NCBI GenBank assembly: GCA_021792185.1
Contig: JAJYVD010000011.1
Location: 1-57,408, forward strand
Length of the DNA stretch: 57,408 bases
Source of the DNA: Nitrospirota bacterium
GTDB lineage: Bacteria > Nitrospirota > Thermodesulfovibrionia > Thermodesulfovibrionales > Dissulfurispiraceae
Reading direction: 5' to 3'
Shown: positions 45,775 to 55,415 of the stretch, in pieces
How positions within the stretch are numbered: position 1 is the first letter of the stretch
How the letters are laid out: every line of letters starts with the position of its first letter
Notes under the pieces: model-generated
Databases searched by the model: none
What the model saw: the letters and a program-made list of their open reading frames with translations, nothing else
Told to the model about the DNA's origin: nothing
Program-made: the position numbers and the translations under genes

Positions 45775-47352
45775 TTATAGATTTATTACCTTGACATCAA
45801 GGATATTGGGAAGATTTTTAATTTCGTTAAGGGTCTTGTCCGATACCGGAGAGTCTATATTCACCACCGATATCGCCCTTCCTCCGGCGGCTTCCCTTCC
45901 GAAATGCATCCTCGCTATATTGATATTGTTTTTGCCCATGAGCGTTCCGATATTCCCTATGACGCCGGGCTTGTCATTATTATACATAAATAGCATGCTC
46001 CCTTCAGGCACTATTTCCACGGTAAAGTCATCTATCTTTACGATCCGGGGGTCTTTCTTGCTGAAAAGCGTTCCGGATACGGAGAGTTCCTTTTTGGGGG
46101 ACTTGACCCTCATGACTATTATGCTCTGATAATCGCCTGCGTCCATGCTCTTTGTCTCCTTTACCTCTATACCCCTCTCCTTTGCGATGAAAGGCGCGTT
46201 CACAAAATTTACCGTCTCTTCGAGGATCGGCGTAAGAAGTCCCTTAAGCGCCGCGATGGTAACCGGTGACGATTTCAGTTCAGACGCATCGCCCCTGTAT
46301 TCTATGGTAACCTCCGTGATGCCGCCCTCGAATATCTGCGAGGCAAAGCTCCCGATCTTTTCGGCAAGATTTATGTAAGGCTGTAAAACTGCCACCTGAT
46401 CCGCCGGTATCGAAGGGAAGTTCACCGCGTTTCTGATCGTGCCGTGAACGAGATAATCGACTATCTGCTCCGCAACCGCTATGGCGACGTTTTCCTGCGC
46501 CTCTTGAGTGGATGCTCCGAGATGCGGCGTGCAGATAACATTTTCATGCCCGACCAGCGGATTATTTTCCGGCGGCTCTTTTTCAAACACATCGAGAGCC
46601 GCGCCCGCAACCTTGCCGCTTTCGAGGGCGTCATAAAGCTCTTTTTCGTTTATAATTCCGCCCCTCGCGCAGTTGATTATGAACACGCCGTTTTTCATTG
46701 TCTTTAGAGTCTGCGTGTTAATAAGGTTCTTTGTTTCCGCCGTTAATGGGGTATGCACGGTTATAAAATCGGCCTCTTTAATAAGCTCCGCAACCTCCAT
46801 TTTCTTGATGCCCATCTGTTTTGCTTTTTCTTCGCTTAAAAACGGGTCGTAGGCTATGACGTTCATTCCGAGCCCCTGCGCCCTCTTCGCGACCTCGCCG
46901 CCGATGTTGCCGAGTCCTATAACTCCGAGGGTCTTATTGAAAAGCTCCGCGCCCATGAACTTCTTTTTTTCCCATTTGCCTTCGGCCATGGAGGCATTTG
47001 CCTGAGGTATCTTGCGGGCAACAGCAAACATCATGGCGATAGTATGCTCTGCCGTGGTTATAGTATTTCCGCCTGGAGTGTTCATTACGACAATGCCGCT
47101 TTTTGAAGCTGCGGCTTTGTCCACGTTGTCAAGGCCCGAACCCGCGCGTCCGATTACCTTGAGGTTTTTAGCGGCGTCTATGATATCCGCCGTAGCCTTT
47201 GTAGCGCTTCTTACGATAAGTGCGTGATACTCTCCGATGATTGATTTCAGTTCTTCCGGTTTTAATCCTGTCTTGACGTCCACGTCAAGCCCGGCCTTTC
47301 TCAGGATTTCTACTCCTTTTGATGAGATGTTGTCGCTTACCAGTACCTTCAT
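45775..47352 (-). CDS. serA: D-3-phosphoglycerate dehydrogenase
   Basis: First step of serine synthesis, oxidising 3-phosphoglycerate. The 525-residue long form has a substrate and NAD-binding part (LKVIGRAGSGLDNVD, GVIGLGNIGGEVAKRAQGLG, NCARGGIINEKEL, CTPHLGAST), an intervening domain (about 320-440) and a C-terminal ACT domain (GSMLFMYNNDKPGVIGNIGTL) that in other bacteria binds serine for feedback control. It sits beside a class V aminotransferase gene, consistent with a serine pathway module. Confidence 0.96.
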   Translation of the reverse strand: MKVLVSDNISSKGVEILRKAGLDVDVKTGLKPEELKSIIGEYHALIVRSATKATADIIDAAKNLKVIGRAGSGLDNVDKAAASKSGIVVMNTPGGNTITTAEHTIAMMFAVARKIPQANASMAEGKWEKKKFMGAELFNKTLGVIGLGNIGGEVAKRAQGLGMNVIAYDPFLSEEKAKQMGIKKMEVAELIKEADFITVHTPLTAETKNLINTQTLKTMKNGVFIINCARGGIINEKELYDALESGKVAGAALDVFEKEPPENNPLVGHENVICTPHLGASTQEAQENVAIAVAEQIVDYLVHGTIRNAVNFPSIPADQVAVLQPYINLAEKIGSFASQIFEGGITEVTIEYRGDASELKSSPVTIAALKGLLTPILEETVNFVNAPFIAKERGIEVKETKSMDAGDYQSIIVMRVKSPKKELSVSGTLFSKKDPRIVKIDDFTVEIVPEGSMLFMYNNDKPGVIGNIGTLMGKNNINIARMHFGREAAGGRAISVVNIDSPVSDKTLNEIKNLPNILDVKVINL

Positions 47353-47412
47353 AACAAATATCTCCTTTTATTTAGCTCCTCATAACAGAGTGAGCGGTGT
47401 AGCAAAGTGATG

Positions 47413-47550
47413 ATAGGAGGTAGTAAAGAGCATTTCCGCTTCATTCTCGGAAGGCATCCGGCCTTCCTCCGAAGCTACGCCAGCCCGCTTAAACATCCAT
47501 GTTACGCTTGGGCTGGCGAAGTCGCTCCAATACCCTTTACTACCTCCTAT
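47413..47550 (-). repeat. dispersed structured repeat, copy D
   Basis: The best paired copy: ATAGGAGGTAGTAAAG (47413-47428) is perfectly complementary to CTTTACTACCTCCTAT (47535-47550), a 16-bp outer stem unlike that of any other copy. The second hairpin is GGAAGGC-ATCCG-GCCTTCC (47449-47467), with a G-C pair where others have A-T. The central arms CCAGCCC/GGGCTGG are intact. It lies between serA and the aminotransferase gene. Confidence 0.9.
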
Positions 47551-47564
47551 CTATAAAATAATTT

Positions 47565-48704
47565 TCACGCCATCAACAATTCCTGCGCCTTTGCGACGCC
47601 TGTTCCCAATTTTACATCATGCCCCATATGCTTAAGCACCATTTCGAGCGCCGCAATACCAGTGATAACATCGAACGTATCCGCATATCCGAGGTGGGCA
47701 AGCCTGTAAATCTTGCCTTTGGCCTTGTCCTGCCCTCCCGCGCCTGTTATCCCGTATTTCTCGCGAAGGGTTTTATAAACGAGCTGGCCGTCTATTCCGG
47801 CAGGCATTTCAATGGCTGTAACGGAATTGCTCGGAGACTCTTTGGAGTAAAGACCGAGGCCGAGGGCCTTTACAGCCTCCCTCGCTGCATGTGCAAGCAT
47901 TGCATGTCTTTTAAAGACATTCTCAAGCCCTTCTTTCTGGAGCATCTTTATCGCCTCGTTGAGCCCTATAATCAAAGTAACCGCCGATGTAAAGTTCGTC
48001 TGGTTCTTAGCGAGGTTTTCCCTCTCCTTTTTGAAATTGAAATAGAACTTGGGCATTTTTGACGTTTCGCCTTTCTTCCATGCCTTTTCGCTCACGCTTA
48101 CGAACGCGAGCCCCGGAGGGAGCATCAGTCCCTTTTGCGAGCCTCCTACCATTATATCTATGCCCCACTCATCCGTCCTTATATCCTGAGCAACGAGCGC
48201 GCTTATCGCGTCAACGATAAAAAGCGTGTCAGGATAATTCTTTATAACCTTTCCGAGCCCTTCGATGTCGTGATACACGCCTGTCGATGTCTCTGTCGCC
48301 TGAACGAACACGCCCTTGATTTCAGGGTCTTTCTTCAATGCCGCCGCGACTGCCGCGGGCTTTATGGAATATCCCCATTCAACCACCACATCTTCAACCT
48401 TTAATCCGTAGGCCTGACAAATCTTTGTCCACCTCTCGCCGAACTTTCCGCCGTTGACAACAAGCACCTTGTCTCCGGCATTGAAGAAGTTGTTCACAGC
48501 TCCGACCATTCCGCCGGTTCCTGTGGAGGCAAGGATAAGAACATCATTCTTTGTCTGAAAGAGCCACTGAAGCCCTTTCTTGGCTGAATCGAGCACCGGA
48601 AGGAAATCCGGAGATCTGTGATGTATTATCGGCATAGCCATAGACAACAGCACCTCAGGCGGCACAGGCGTAGGCCCGGGGGCTAAAAGGTATCTCTTTA
48701 ACAT
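47565..48704 (-). CDS. class V aminotransferase (alanine-glyoxylate / serine-pyruvate type)
   Basis: A 379-residue PLP enzyme. It begins MLKRYLLAPGPTPVPPEVL, has HHRSPDFLPVL, the STGTGGMVGAVNN block, VDAISALVAQDI, and the PLP-lysine block VGGSQKGLMLPPGLAFVSV. The start at 48704 has AGGAGG; a longer frame reaching 48824 runs into non-coding DNA. Next to serA, it is a good candidate for phosphoserine (or serine-glyoxylate/pyruvate) transaminase, since no serC is seen. The exact substrate is inference. Confidence 0.9.
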   Translation of the reverse strand: MLKRYLLAPGPTPVPPEVLLSMAMPIIHHRSPDFLPVLDSAKKGLQWLFQTKNDVLILASTGTGGMVGAVNNFFNAGDKVLVVNGGKFGERWTKICQAYGLKVEDVVVEWGYSIKPAAVAAALKKDPEIKGVFVQATETSTGVYHDIEGLGKVIKNYPDTLFIVDAISALVAQDIRTDEWGIDIMVGGSQKGLMLPPGLAFVSVSEKAWKKGETSKMPKFYFNFKKERENLAKNQTNFTSAVTLIIGLNEAIKMLQKEGLENVFKRHAMLAHAAREAVKALGLGLYSKESPSNSVTAIEMPAGIDGQLVYKTLREKYGITGAGGQDKAKGKIYRLAHLGYADTFDVITGIAALEMVLKHMGHDVKLGTGVAKAQELLMA

Positions 48705-48825
48705 AAGTCCTCCTACTAATTTAAGTTTCGTATTTTTAAATTCAGGCAATTTCGCAAGATATGTATGATAATACAAACCCATTGTATTTGAAAAGTCTTT
48801 TATTAAAGGGTAAAATAGAGGCACT

Positions 48826-49230
48826 ATGAACGAAGTTCTCTTCAGAAAAATTGAAAGACTTAAAGAAGAAGTGCTTTATCTTGAAACGAATAAAAAAAAT
48901 CTTCTAAAAAATATTGAATTATCCGCAGAGATAAAAAAGATTACAGAAAGGTCTGTTTATCTTTGTGCGGAAATAGCGCTTGATATTGCCGAGACAGTTA
49001 TTGCCATTAAGGGGCTTCCAAAACCTTCCACCTACAGTGATTCGATTTACAAACTCGGAAATCATAAAATCATGCCAAAGGAATTTGCCCGGAAATTCAC
49101 ATATATAGCCGGGCTAAGAAACTTTCTGGCGCATGATTATCAGGTCGAGACCACAGCGGATTTACTGAGGTTTCTTAAGACAGGGATCACCGATATGAAA
49201 AAGTTTATCGGGTTTATGGAGAGAATATGA
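48826..49230 (+). CDS. hepT: HepT-type HEPN toxin
   Basis: A 134-residue all-helical HEPN ribonuclease. The R-x4-H-x-Y active site is visible as RNFLAHDY (about residues 97-104). It overlaps the nucleotidyltransferase antitoxin gene by 4 bases (ATGA). In characterised pairs MntA inactivates HepT by adding AMP to the Tyr of this motif. It stands divergent from the aminotransferase gene. Confidence 0.92.
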   Translation: MNEVLFRKIERLKEEVLYLETNKKNLLKNIELSAEIKKITERSVYLCAEIALDIAETVIAIKGLPKPSTYSDSIYKLGNHKIMPKEFARKFTYIAGLRNFLAHDYQVETTADLLRFLKTGITDMKKFIGFMERI

Positions 49231-49616
49231 AGGAACAAATAGAGAAAATCAAAAGGCTGCTTAAAAGCAATCCTTATATTGAATTTGCCTACCTGTTCGG
49301 CTCACAGGCAAAAGGGCTGGCTGATTATAGAAGCGACTGGGATATCGCTGTATATTTTAATAAAGACCCTAAAAAACTTCCGGCGTGGACGGTCTTCAGC
49401 CTTGAGGCAGAAATATCAAGGGAGCTAAGCAAAGAAGCGCAAATAATCACACTGAACGGCCTTGATTCCCCTGTTTTGATTTTTCAAATCATAAAGGACG
49501 GGATATTGCTTGTTGATAACGATCCGGAAAGGCGGATTGTTTTTGAAGCTCAGGCACTGTCAAAATATCATGATTATCAGTATTATTTAAAAAGGCAGAT
49601 GGCGGGAAGAACTTGA
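49227..49616 (+). CDS. mntA: MntA-type nucleotidyltransferase antitoxin
   Basis: A 129-residue minimal nucleotidyltransferase. The active site is complete: YLFGSQAKGLADYRSDWDIAVYF carries the GSx(9)DxD-type signature. It overlaps hepT and should neutralise it by AMPylation. Residues 75-129 form the helical end usual in the family. The pair is a likely acquired, self-maintaining module next to selA. Confidence 0.92.
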   Translation: MKEQIEKIKRLLKSNPYIEFAYLFGSQAKGLADYRSDWDIAVYFNKDPKKLPAWTVFSLEAEISRELSKEAQIITLNGLDSPVLIFQIIKDGILLVDNDPERRIVFEAQALSKYHDYQYYLKRQMAGRT

Positions 49617-49675
49617 AAATTGCTGGTTCGTGAGGATTGTGCCGTTACCATATATTAGAGGAGAAAAGATTAACA

Positions 49676-51070
49676 ATGAATAAGAAAAAGCTTCTTTCAT
49701 CCCTTCCATCCGTTGACGAAATCCTGAAATCCGAAAAAGGATTAGAGTGGCAGGAAACATACCCGAGGCGGTATGTATTGAAAGCCACCCGCGAGATCAT
49801 CGAGCACAACCGTCAGGCGATTCTCAAAGACGAGCTTAAAGAAATTTCATTGGAAGATATGCTCCCGCATATTCGGCACAGGATCGAAAGGCTTTCCGCC
49901 CTCAGCCTAAAGCCTGTTATCAACGCGACAGGCGTTGTCATGCACACAAACCTCGGCAGGTCTGTGCTTTCCGAAGAGATTTTGGAAAACGTAAAAAGAG
50001 TCGCCTGCGGGTATTCGAATTTAGAATACGACCTCGAAAAGGGAGAAAGGGGCAAAAGGTATTCTCACATACAAAGGTTATTGAATGAAATAACAGGAGC
50101 CGAGAGCAGCCTTATAGTGAATAACAATGCGGCGGCTGTGTTCGTATGTCTGACCGCGCTCGCGAAAGGCAAAGAGGCCGTTGTTTCGAGGGGAGAGCTT
50201 GTCGAGATAGGGGGCTCTTTCAGGGTTCCTGATGTGATGAGTGCGAGCGGCGCAATCCTCAGGGAGGTCGGAACAACAAACAAAACCCATCTCAGGGATT
50301 ATGAAGCGGCAATCAATGAAAATACAGGGCTGCTTTTAAAGGTTCATCAATCCAATTTCAGGACAATCGGCTTTACAAAACAGGTAGAGATAGACGAACT
50401 CGTAACCCTCGGTAAAAAGCACGGCATACCGGTGATGTTCGACCTCGGCAGCGGATGCCTTATTGATTTAAAACCGTATGGCGTTCATATCGAGCCTACA
50501 GTTCAGGAAATAGTCAAATCAGGCTGCGATATCGTTACATTCAGCGGAGACAAGCTCTTGGGAGGCCCTCAGGGCGGAGTGATTGTCGGAAAATCCGAGA
50601 TAATAGAGAAGATTGCCAAAAATCCGCTTATGCGAGCCGTGAGGATAGACAAGCTTACTCTCTCAGCCTTTGAGGCGGTTTTAATGAATTATCTCGATGA
50701 GGATAAGGCAAAAGCTCATATACCTACGGTGAGGATGCTTTTGCAGGCTGTAAATGAGATAAAGGCGAGGGCAAAGAAAATTTTGACGAGGCTTAAGCGG
50801 GAAATAAAAGAGAATGTGGCTGAAATGGATGTGATTGAAGATTCGTCCCAATCAGGCGGCGGCGCTCTGCCAGAAATAGAATTCAAGACATTTGCAGTTG
50901 CCGTAAGGCCTAAAAAGTTATCCGTGAACAGGCTCGAAGAACGCCTGCGCCACGGCAACCCGCCGATAATCGCGAGGATTAAGGATAACGCATTGATCCT
51001 CGACGCGAGGACTGTGGGGGATAATGAGGTTGAGGGGTTGGTGAAGGGGATAGAGGGAGCGATGTTGTAG
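49676..51070 (+). CDS. selA: L-seryl-tRNA(Sec) selenium transferase
   Basis: Converts seryl-tRNA(Sec) to selenocysteinyl-tRNA(Sec) with selenophosphate. The 464-residue PLP enzyme has PVINATGVVMHTNLGRSVLS, EYDLEKGERGKRYSH, NNNAAAVFVCLTAL, VSRGELVEIGGSFRVPDVM, VHQSNFRTIGF, and the PLP-lysine block TFSGDKLLGGPQGG. I use the ATG at 49676 (AGAGGAG upstream); an earlier ATG adds 13 unlikely residues. selB and selC, usually nearby, are not in the window, so selenoprotein use is implied but not shown. Confidence 0.95.
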   Translation: MNKKKLLSSLPSVDEILKSEKGLEWQETYPRRYVLKATREIIEHNRQAILKDELKEISLEDMLPHIRHRIERLSALSLKPVINATGVVMHTNLGRSVLSEEILENVKRVACGYSNLEYDLEKGERGKRYSHIQRLLNEITGAESSLIVNNNAAAVFVCLTALAKGKEAVVSRGELVEIGGSFRVPDVMSASGAILREVGTTNKTHLRDYEAAINENTGLLLKVHQSNFRTIGFTKQVEIDELVTLGKKHGIPVMFDLGSGCLIDLKPYGVHIEPTVQEIVKSGCDIVTFSGDKLLGGPQGGVIVGKSEIIEKIAKNPLMRAVRIDKLTLSAFEAVLMNYLDEDKAKAHIPTVRMLLQAVNEIKARAKKILTRLKREIKENVAEMDVIEDSSQSGGGALPEIEFKTFAVAVRPKKLSVNRLEERLRHGNPPIIARIKDNALILDARTVGDNEVEGLVKGIEGAML

Positions 51071-51078
51071 GGAAAAAT

Positions 51079-52935
51079 TTATAATGACTTCAGCTTTTCC
51101 TCAAACTCCTTAGCCTTTATTTCCATCTCTCCCGTAAGAGACGCAAGCTCGTCAAAGAGCCCGTCTATTTTTGCCTTTGCTTCATGAATCGATTTTGAGA
51201 ATGTCTTTATGGCCTCTCCGTCGCCTTTTACGGATGCCTCCAAAAGTGCCTGAGTATCCTTTTCCATGCTCTCCTCAATCTGCATGATGGTTTCTTCGGC
51301 CTCGGAGATTTTTTTCTGAATCGCGCCCAATACCCTTGACCGGCTGTTTATCAATTCGGCCTTCATGCGGCGCAAGTCTTTTTTTGCCGCGCCTTTTGTC
51401 TGTCCGCCGCTGTTTTCATCGGCGCTGCCGGTCTCGGCAGTCTCGCTCTTCCAGCCTACGCGGTCGAGGAAGTCCTGATACGTTCCTTCGAATACGCTTA
51501 CCTTTCCTTCATCAAATACGATGAGCCTTGTTGCCAGAGCGTGGAGTATCATTTCGCTGTGCGTAACGATGACCACCGAGCCCTCAAATGCGTTGATGGC
51601 TTCAAGAAGGGAGTCGGTGGATTCCATGTCGAGGTGGTTTGTGGGCTCGTCCAGCAATAGGAGGTTCGCCGGGCTTACGAGGAGCTTTCCAAGCAGCACG
51701 CGGCTCTTTTCTCCGCCGGAAAGCACTGATATTTCTTTCAGGGCATTGTCTCCCTCAAACATCATGATACCGCAGATATTGCGGGCGGCCTTACGGCTGT
51801 ATTCAGGAAGGGCGTCGATTATTTCTTCTTCGACTGTCTTTTTCGGATCGAGGCGCTGTATGTTTGTCTGTCCGAAGTATGCGAGCTTTAATTTCGGATG
51901 GCGGGAGATAGCGCCGTTCAGGGGAGTAAGCTCTCCTGCCAAAAGGTTCAGAAGCGTTGTCTTTCCCTTGCCGTTCTTTCCGATAATGGCTATGCGCTCG
52001 TTTCCTCCTATGAAAAGGCTCAGCTTATCTATGAGGGCAGGGCCGTCCTCTGAAAATGAAAAAGAGATCTCTTTTGCCTCAAGCAGCAGCTTGCCGGTGA
52101 AAGGCTCGGACTTGAATTCAAAATCGAGGGTCTTTATGTCGGAGATTTTTTCGAGCCGCTCTTTTTTCTGCAGGGCCTTTATTTTTGACTGCACGGCGCT
52201 TGCGCGCGTTGCCTGCGCCCTGAAGCGGTTGATGAACTGCTCTATTTCCGAGCGTTTCTTTTCTTCATTTATCCGGGTCTTTTCATAGACCTCTTCTTCC
52301 ATGAGCAGTTGTTCATACAGCTTTTGGGTACCGCCTGATGCCTTGCGTATTTTTCGCCGGTGTATGCCCATAGTATGAGTTGTTACGCTGTCCATAAAAT
52401 CCCTGTCGTGGGTGATGAGTATAAGTTCGCTCTTCCATGATCTGAGAAATCGCGCAAGCCATCTTATCGAAACTATATCGAGATAATTGGTGGGCTCGTC
52501 GAGGAGAAGCAGATCCGGCTCGGATACGAGGAGCTTGGCGAGGTTCAGGCGGATCTGGTATCCTCCTGAAATCTCATAGGGGTCTCGGAGAAAATCATCG
52601 GCAGGGAATCCGAGGCCGGTTAAAACCGACTTTACCCTGTATGTCTCGTCTCTTCCGTCTTCAAGAGGCGCGAGCCCGAGGCATCCTTCTTTCAATACAG
52701 AATCTTCGGTGAAATTGATATGCTGAGACAGATGGCCTATCCTGTAATTGTTCGGGATGCTTATAACCCCCGAATCGGGTTTTTCTTTGCCGAGGATGAG
52801 CCTGAACAGGGTGGTCTTTCCGTGGCCGTTTCTGCCGACAAGCCCGATGCGCTCGCCCGCGTTGACGGTAAAGCCGATATCGTCGAAAATAACCTGTTGG
52901 CCGTAAGCCTTTGATAAGCTGCTGATCTGTATCAT
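51079..52935 (-). CDS. ABC-F family ATPase
   Basis: A 618-residue soluble protein with two ABC domains and no membrane part. First Walker A GLVGRNGHGKTTLF, signature block YEISGGYQIRLNLAKLL, second Walker A AIIGKNGKGKTTLLNLL and signature VLSGGEKSRVLLGKLL, with the ABC-F inter-domain linker (about 200-275, Arg/Lys/Glu-rich) and a C-terminal coiled coil (about 535-618) as in Uup/YheS-type members. Such proteins act on ribosomes. It is convergent with selA. Confidence 0.94.
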   Translation of the reverse strand: MIQISSLSKAYGQQVIFDDIGFTVNAGERIGLVGRNGHGKTTLFRLILGKEKPDSGVISIPNNYRIGHLSQHINFTEDSVLKEGCLGLAPLEDGRDETYRVKSVLTGLGFPADDFLRDPYEISGGYQIRLNLAKLLVSEPDLLLLDEPTNYLDIVSIRWLARFLRSWKSELILITHDRDFMDSVTTHTMGIHRRKIRKASGGTQKLYEQLLMEEEVYEKTRINEEKKRSEIEQFINRFRAQATRASAVQSKIKALQKKERLEKISDIKTLDFEFKSEPFTGKLLLEAKEISFSFSEDGPALIDKLSLFIGGNERIAIIGKNGKGKTTLLNLLAGELTPLNGAISRHPKLKLAYFGQTNIQRLDPKKTVEEEIIDALPEYSRKAARNICGIMMFEGDNALKEISVLSGGEKSRVLLGKLLVSPANLLLLDEPTNHLDMESTDSLLEAINAFEGSVVIVTHSEMILHALATRLIVFDEGKVSVFEGTYQDFLDRVGWKSETAETGSADENSGGQTKGAAKKDLRRMKAELINSRSRVLGAIQKKISEAEETIMQIEESMEKDTQALLEASVKGDGEAIKTFSKSIHEAKAKIDGLFDELASLTGEMEIKAKEFEEKLKSL

Positions 52936-52960
52936 GAGGATGAAGTGTGGATGGTGAATC

Positions 52961-53932
52961 TCAGCCGTTCAATATCTTTGCCGCGTCTTTCGCGAAGTAA
53001 GTGAGGATAATATCCGCTCCCGCGCGTTTGATGGATGTGAGAATCTCTAACATTACCCTGTCTTCGTCTATCCATCCCATTTTCCCGGCTGCTTTAACGA
53101 GCGAATATTCTCCGCTCACGTTATAGGCTGCTACCGGGATCGCGAATGTTGATTTGACGTCGGATATTACGTCGAGATAAGAGAGCGCAGGTTTGACCAT
53201 TACAATGTCCGCGCCTTCTTCTATGTCGAGAGCGACCTCGCGCAATGCCTCGCGCCTGTTCGCCGGGTCCATCTGATATGAGCGCCTGTCTCCGAACTGA
53301 GGCGTGGATTCCGCGGCTTCCCTGAAAGGCCCGTAAAACGCGGACGCGTATTTTGCCGCGTAGGACATTATGGGAATCTCTGAAAATCCCTCCCTGTCGA
53401 GACTATTCCTTATTGCCGCAACCCTTCCGTCCATCATGTCCGAGGGAGCTACCATATCCGCTCCCGCCTTTGCGTGAGATACGGCTTCCATTGCGAGCAG
53501 TCCGAGGGTTTTATCGTTATTAACTTCTCCCTTTTCTATAATGCCGCAGTGTCCGTGGTTCGTGTATTCGCACATGCATACATCGGTAATTACATATAAT
53601 TCCGGGACGGCGTCTTTGATTGCCTTAATAGCGGTTTGAACGATTCCGTTGTCGTCATACGCGCCGCTGCCCATTTCATCTTTGTGTTCGGGTATGCCGA
53701 AAAGGATTATTGACGGAATTCCGAGGGAATAAATCTCTTTCGCGTTTTTGACCGCTTCATCGACAGATTCTTGATAACATCCGGGCATGGAGGAAATCTC
53801 CTTTCTCACGCCCTTGCCGTATGTCACAAAGAGGGGATAGATAAAGTCATCAGGAGTGATGGCGGTTTGGCGCACCATCCTCCTGATGGTCTCGTTTTTT
53901 CTAAGCCTTCTGCATCTGTGCGTCGGGAACAT
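52961..53932 (-). CDS. hemB: delta-aminolevulinic acid dehydratase (porphobilinogen synthase)
   Basis: Joins two aminolevulinates to porphobilinogen. The 323-residue protein has [20 protein letters not shown], the zinc-binding cysteines in [14 protein letters not shown], the Schiff-base lysines in [17 protein letters not shown] and [12 protein letters not shown], and [12 protein letters not shown]. The cysteines indicate a zinc-dependent form. With hemH and hemY at 26-28 kb, it supports protoheme synthesis. It starts inside the stop codon of the HesB-like gene. Confidence 0.97.
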   Translation of the reverse strand: MFPTHRCRRLRKNETIRRMVRQTAITPDDFIYPLFVTYGKGVRKEISSMPGCYQESVDEAVKNAKEIYSLGIPSIILFGIPEHKDEMGSGAYDDNGIVQTAIKAIKDAVPELYVITDVCMCEYTNHGHCGIIEKGEVNNDKTLGLLAMEAVSHAKAGADMVAPSDMMDGRVAAIRNSLDREGFSEIPIMSYAAKYASAFYGPFREAAESTPQFGDRRSYQMDPANRREALREVALDIEEGADIVMVKPALSYLDVISDVKSTFAIPVAAYNVSGEYSLVKAAGKMGWIDEDRVMLEILTSIKRAGADIILTYFAKDAAKILNG

Positions 53933-54252
53933 TATCCGCAGCTACTGCAGCCTGAACTGCAAGAAGGCGCGTCTCCGCCGGAAAGGACAAAGCCTTCCCG
54001 TTCACCGTCAACGATGTAATCGAGCTGCATGCCGCCTAAAGCGGAAACGGTATTTTTATTCACAAAAACCCGCAGTCCGTTCTTCTCGATTACTTCGTCG
54101 TCAGCCGCAGGCTGCTCGTCTATATCGAGGCCGTAAGAAGGCCCGCAGCAGCCTCCTTCGGCGCTGTAGATCCTGAGTCCCCAACTGTCCTTTCCTTCAG
54201 ACGCCAATATCTCTACCGCCTTTTCAGCAGCCTTGTCCGTGATTGTTACCAC
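53932..54252 (-). CDS. HesB/IscA-like protein with a Cys-rich tail
   Basis: A 106-residue protein starting at a GTG behind GGAGG (54259-54263). The core ([62 protein letters not shown]) is the HesB fold. The usual C-terminal CGC is replaced by a longer CSSGCSSCG tail, and the first Cys position is a CC pair. It may carry Fe-S or other metal. It overlaps hemB by one base. Some relatives in anaerobes are selenoproteins, but no in-frame TGA is seen here. Confidence 0.85.
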   Translation of the reverse strand: MVTITDKAAEKAVEILASEGKDSWGLRIYSAEGGCCGPSYGLDIDEQPAADDEVIEKNGLRVFVNKNTVSALGGMQLDYIVDGEREGFVLSGGDAPSCSSGCSSCG

Positions 54253-54353
54253 TTTATACCTCCAAAAGTTTGATATTATAGAATAAAAAAATATTCCCTT
54301 AAAAAGCAAATATTGCCTTTCCACAAATCAACCGACTTGGGTTATACTTTATA

Positions 54354-55415
54354 ATGCTTTTGATACATAGGTCGATGCTGAAGGAGCTTCTCACAACCCT
54401 CCTTCTGTCAATATTTTTTCTGAACTTTACCCTCATGATGGAAAAGCTCCTGAGGCTGAGCAGGATACTTTCGGGCGTCGGCTCGACCCTTTCCGATATC
54501 GCGAAGATAATTCTTTATCTGCAGCCCCAACTTCTTATCCTTACAATACCGATGGCTATGCTCCTTTCGGCGCTGCTGGCCTACGGCAGGATGAATGCCG
54601 ACAACGAACTGGTGATATTGAAAGGCAGCGGCATGTCTTTCAGGGATATATCCGCGCCTGTTTTATATTTAGGACTGGCATGTCTTGCCCTGAGCCTTGC
54701 GATGAGCTTTTATTTAGGTCCTAAGGGAAGCAGCCTCATGAGGGCCAAGATAACCGAGATATTGACTACCCGGGCACCCATGACCATAGAAGAGGGTATA
54801 TTCAACACGGCGTTCAAGGACATTGTAATATTGGTGAAGGAAAAACCGGCTCCGGACAAGCTGGCGGGGATACTGATCGTTGACGAGAGGAAAAAGGAGG
54901 AGCAAAAGGTAATAGTGGCAAAGGAAGGCAGGATAGTGCCTGAAGGCGAATCTTTGAGCTTTTCCCTCGGCAACGGGCATGTCTATATGACAAAGAAAGA
55001 GACGTTCACGGATATAGGCTTCGGAAATTATCATTTTAAGCTCAATCCCACTATAGAGTCCTCGGAAAGGAAGAACAGCGAGATGACCCCTTCGGAACTG
55101 CTTAAGGCATCGAGGCAGTTTCCGGATAGAAAGACGCAGTTCTTTCTCGAATTTCACAGGAGGCTTTCAATGCCGGCCATATGCCTTATAATAATTCTTT
55201 TGGGGCCTTCTCTCTCTCTTATGTCCGGCAAATCAGGAAGAATGGGAGGGCTTACAGTAGGGCTTTCAGTATTTGCGGCGTATTATTCCCTGCTACTTTA
55301 TGGAGAAAATCTGGTAAGGTCCGGAAAGCTCCCTCATGCGATAGGCGCATGGATGTCTTTCTTGATTCTGGGCGCGTTCGCGCTCTTTATATTCGAGAGG
55401 TTGAATAAAAAGTAA
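54354..55415 (+). CDS. lptF: LptF-type permease of the LPS transporter
   Basis: A 353-residue YjgP/YjgQ family protein: two N-terminal and four further membrane helices flanking a periplasmic beta-jellyroll-like domain (about 120-260). Blocks: IPMAMLLSALLAYGRMNADNELVILKGSG and a C-terminal EFHRRLSMPAICLIIILLGPSL. With LptG and LptB it extracts lipopolysaccharide from the inner membrane. It is followed directly by the lptG gene. Confidence 0.9.
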   Translation: MLLIHRSMLKELLTTLLLSIFFLNFTLMMEKLLRLSRILSGVGSTLSDIAKIILYLQPQLLILTIPMAMLLSALLAYGRMNADNELVILKGSGMSFRDISAPVLYLGLACLALSLAMSFYLGPKGSSLMRAKITEILTTRAPMTIEEGIFNTAFKDIVILVKEKPAPDKLAGILIVDERKKEEQKVIVAKEGRIVPEGESLSFSLGNGHVYMTKKETFTDIGFGNYHFKLNPTIESSERKNSEMTPSELLKASRQFPDRKTQFFLEFHRRLSMPAICLIIILLGPSLSLMSGKSGRMGGLTVGLSVFAAYYSLLLYGENLVRSGKLPHAIGAWMSFLILGAFALFIFERLNKK

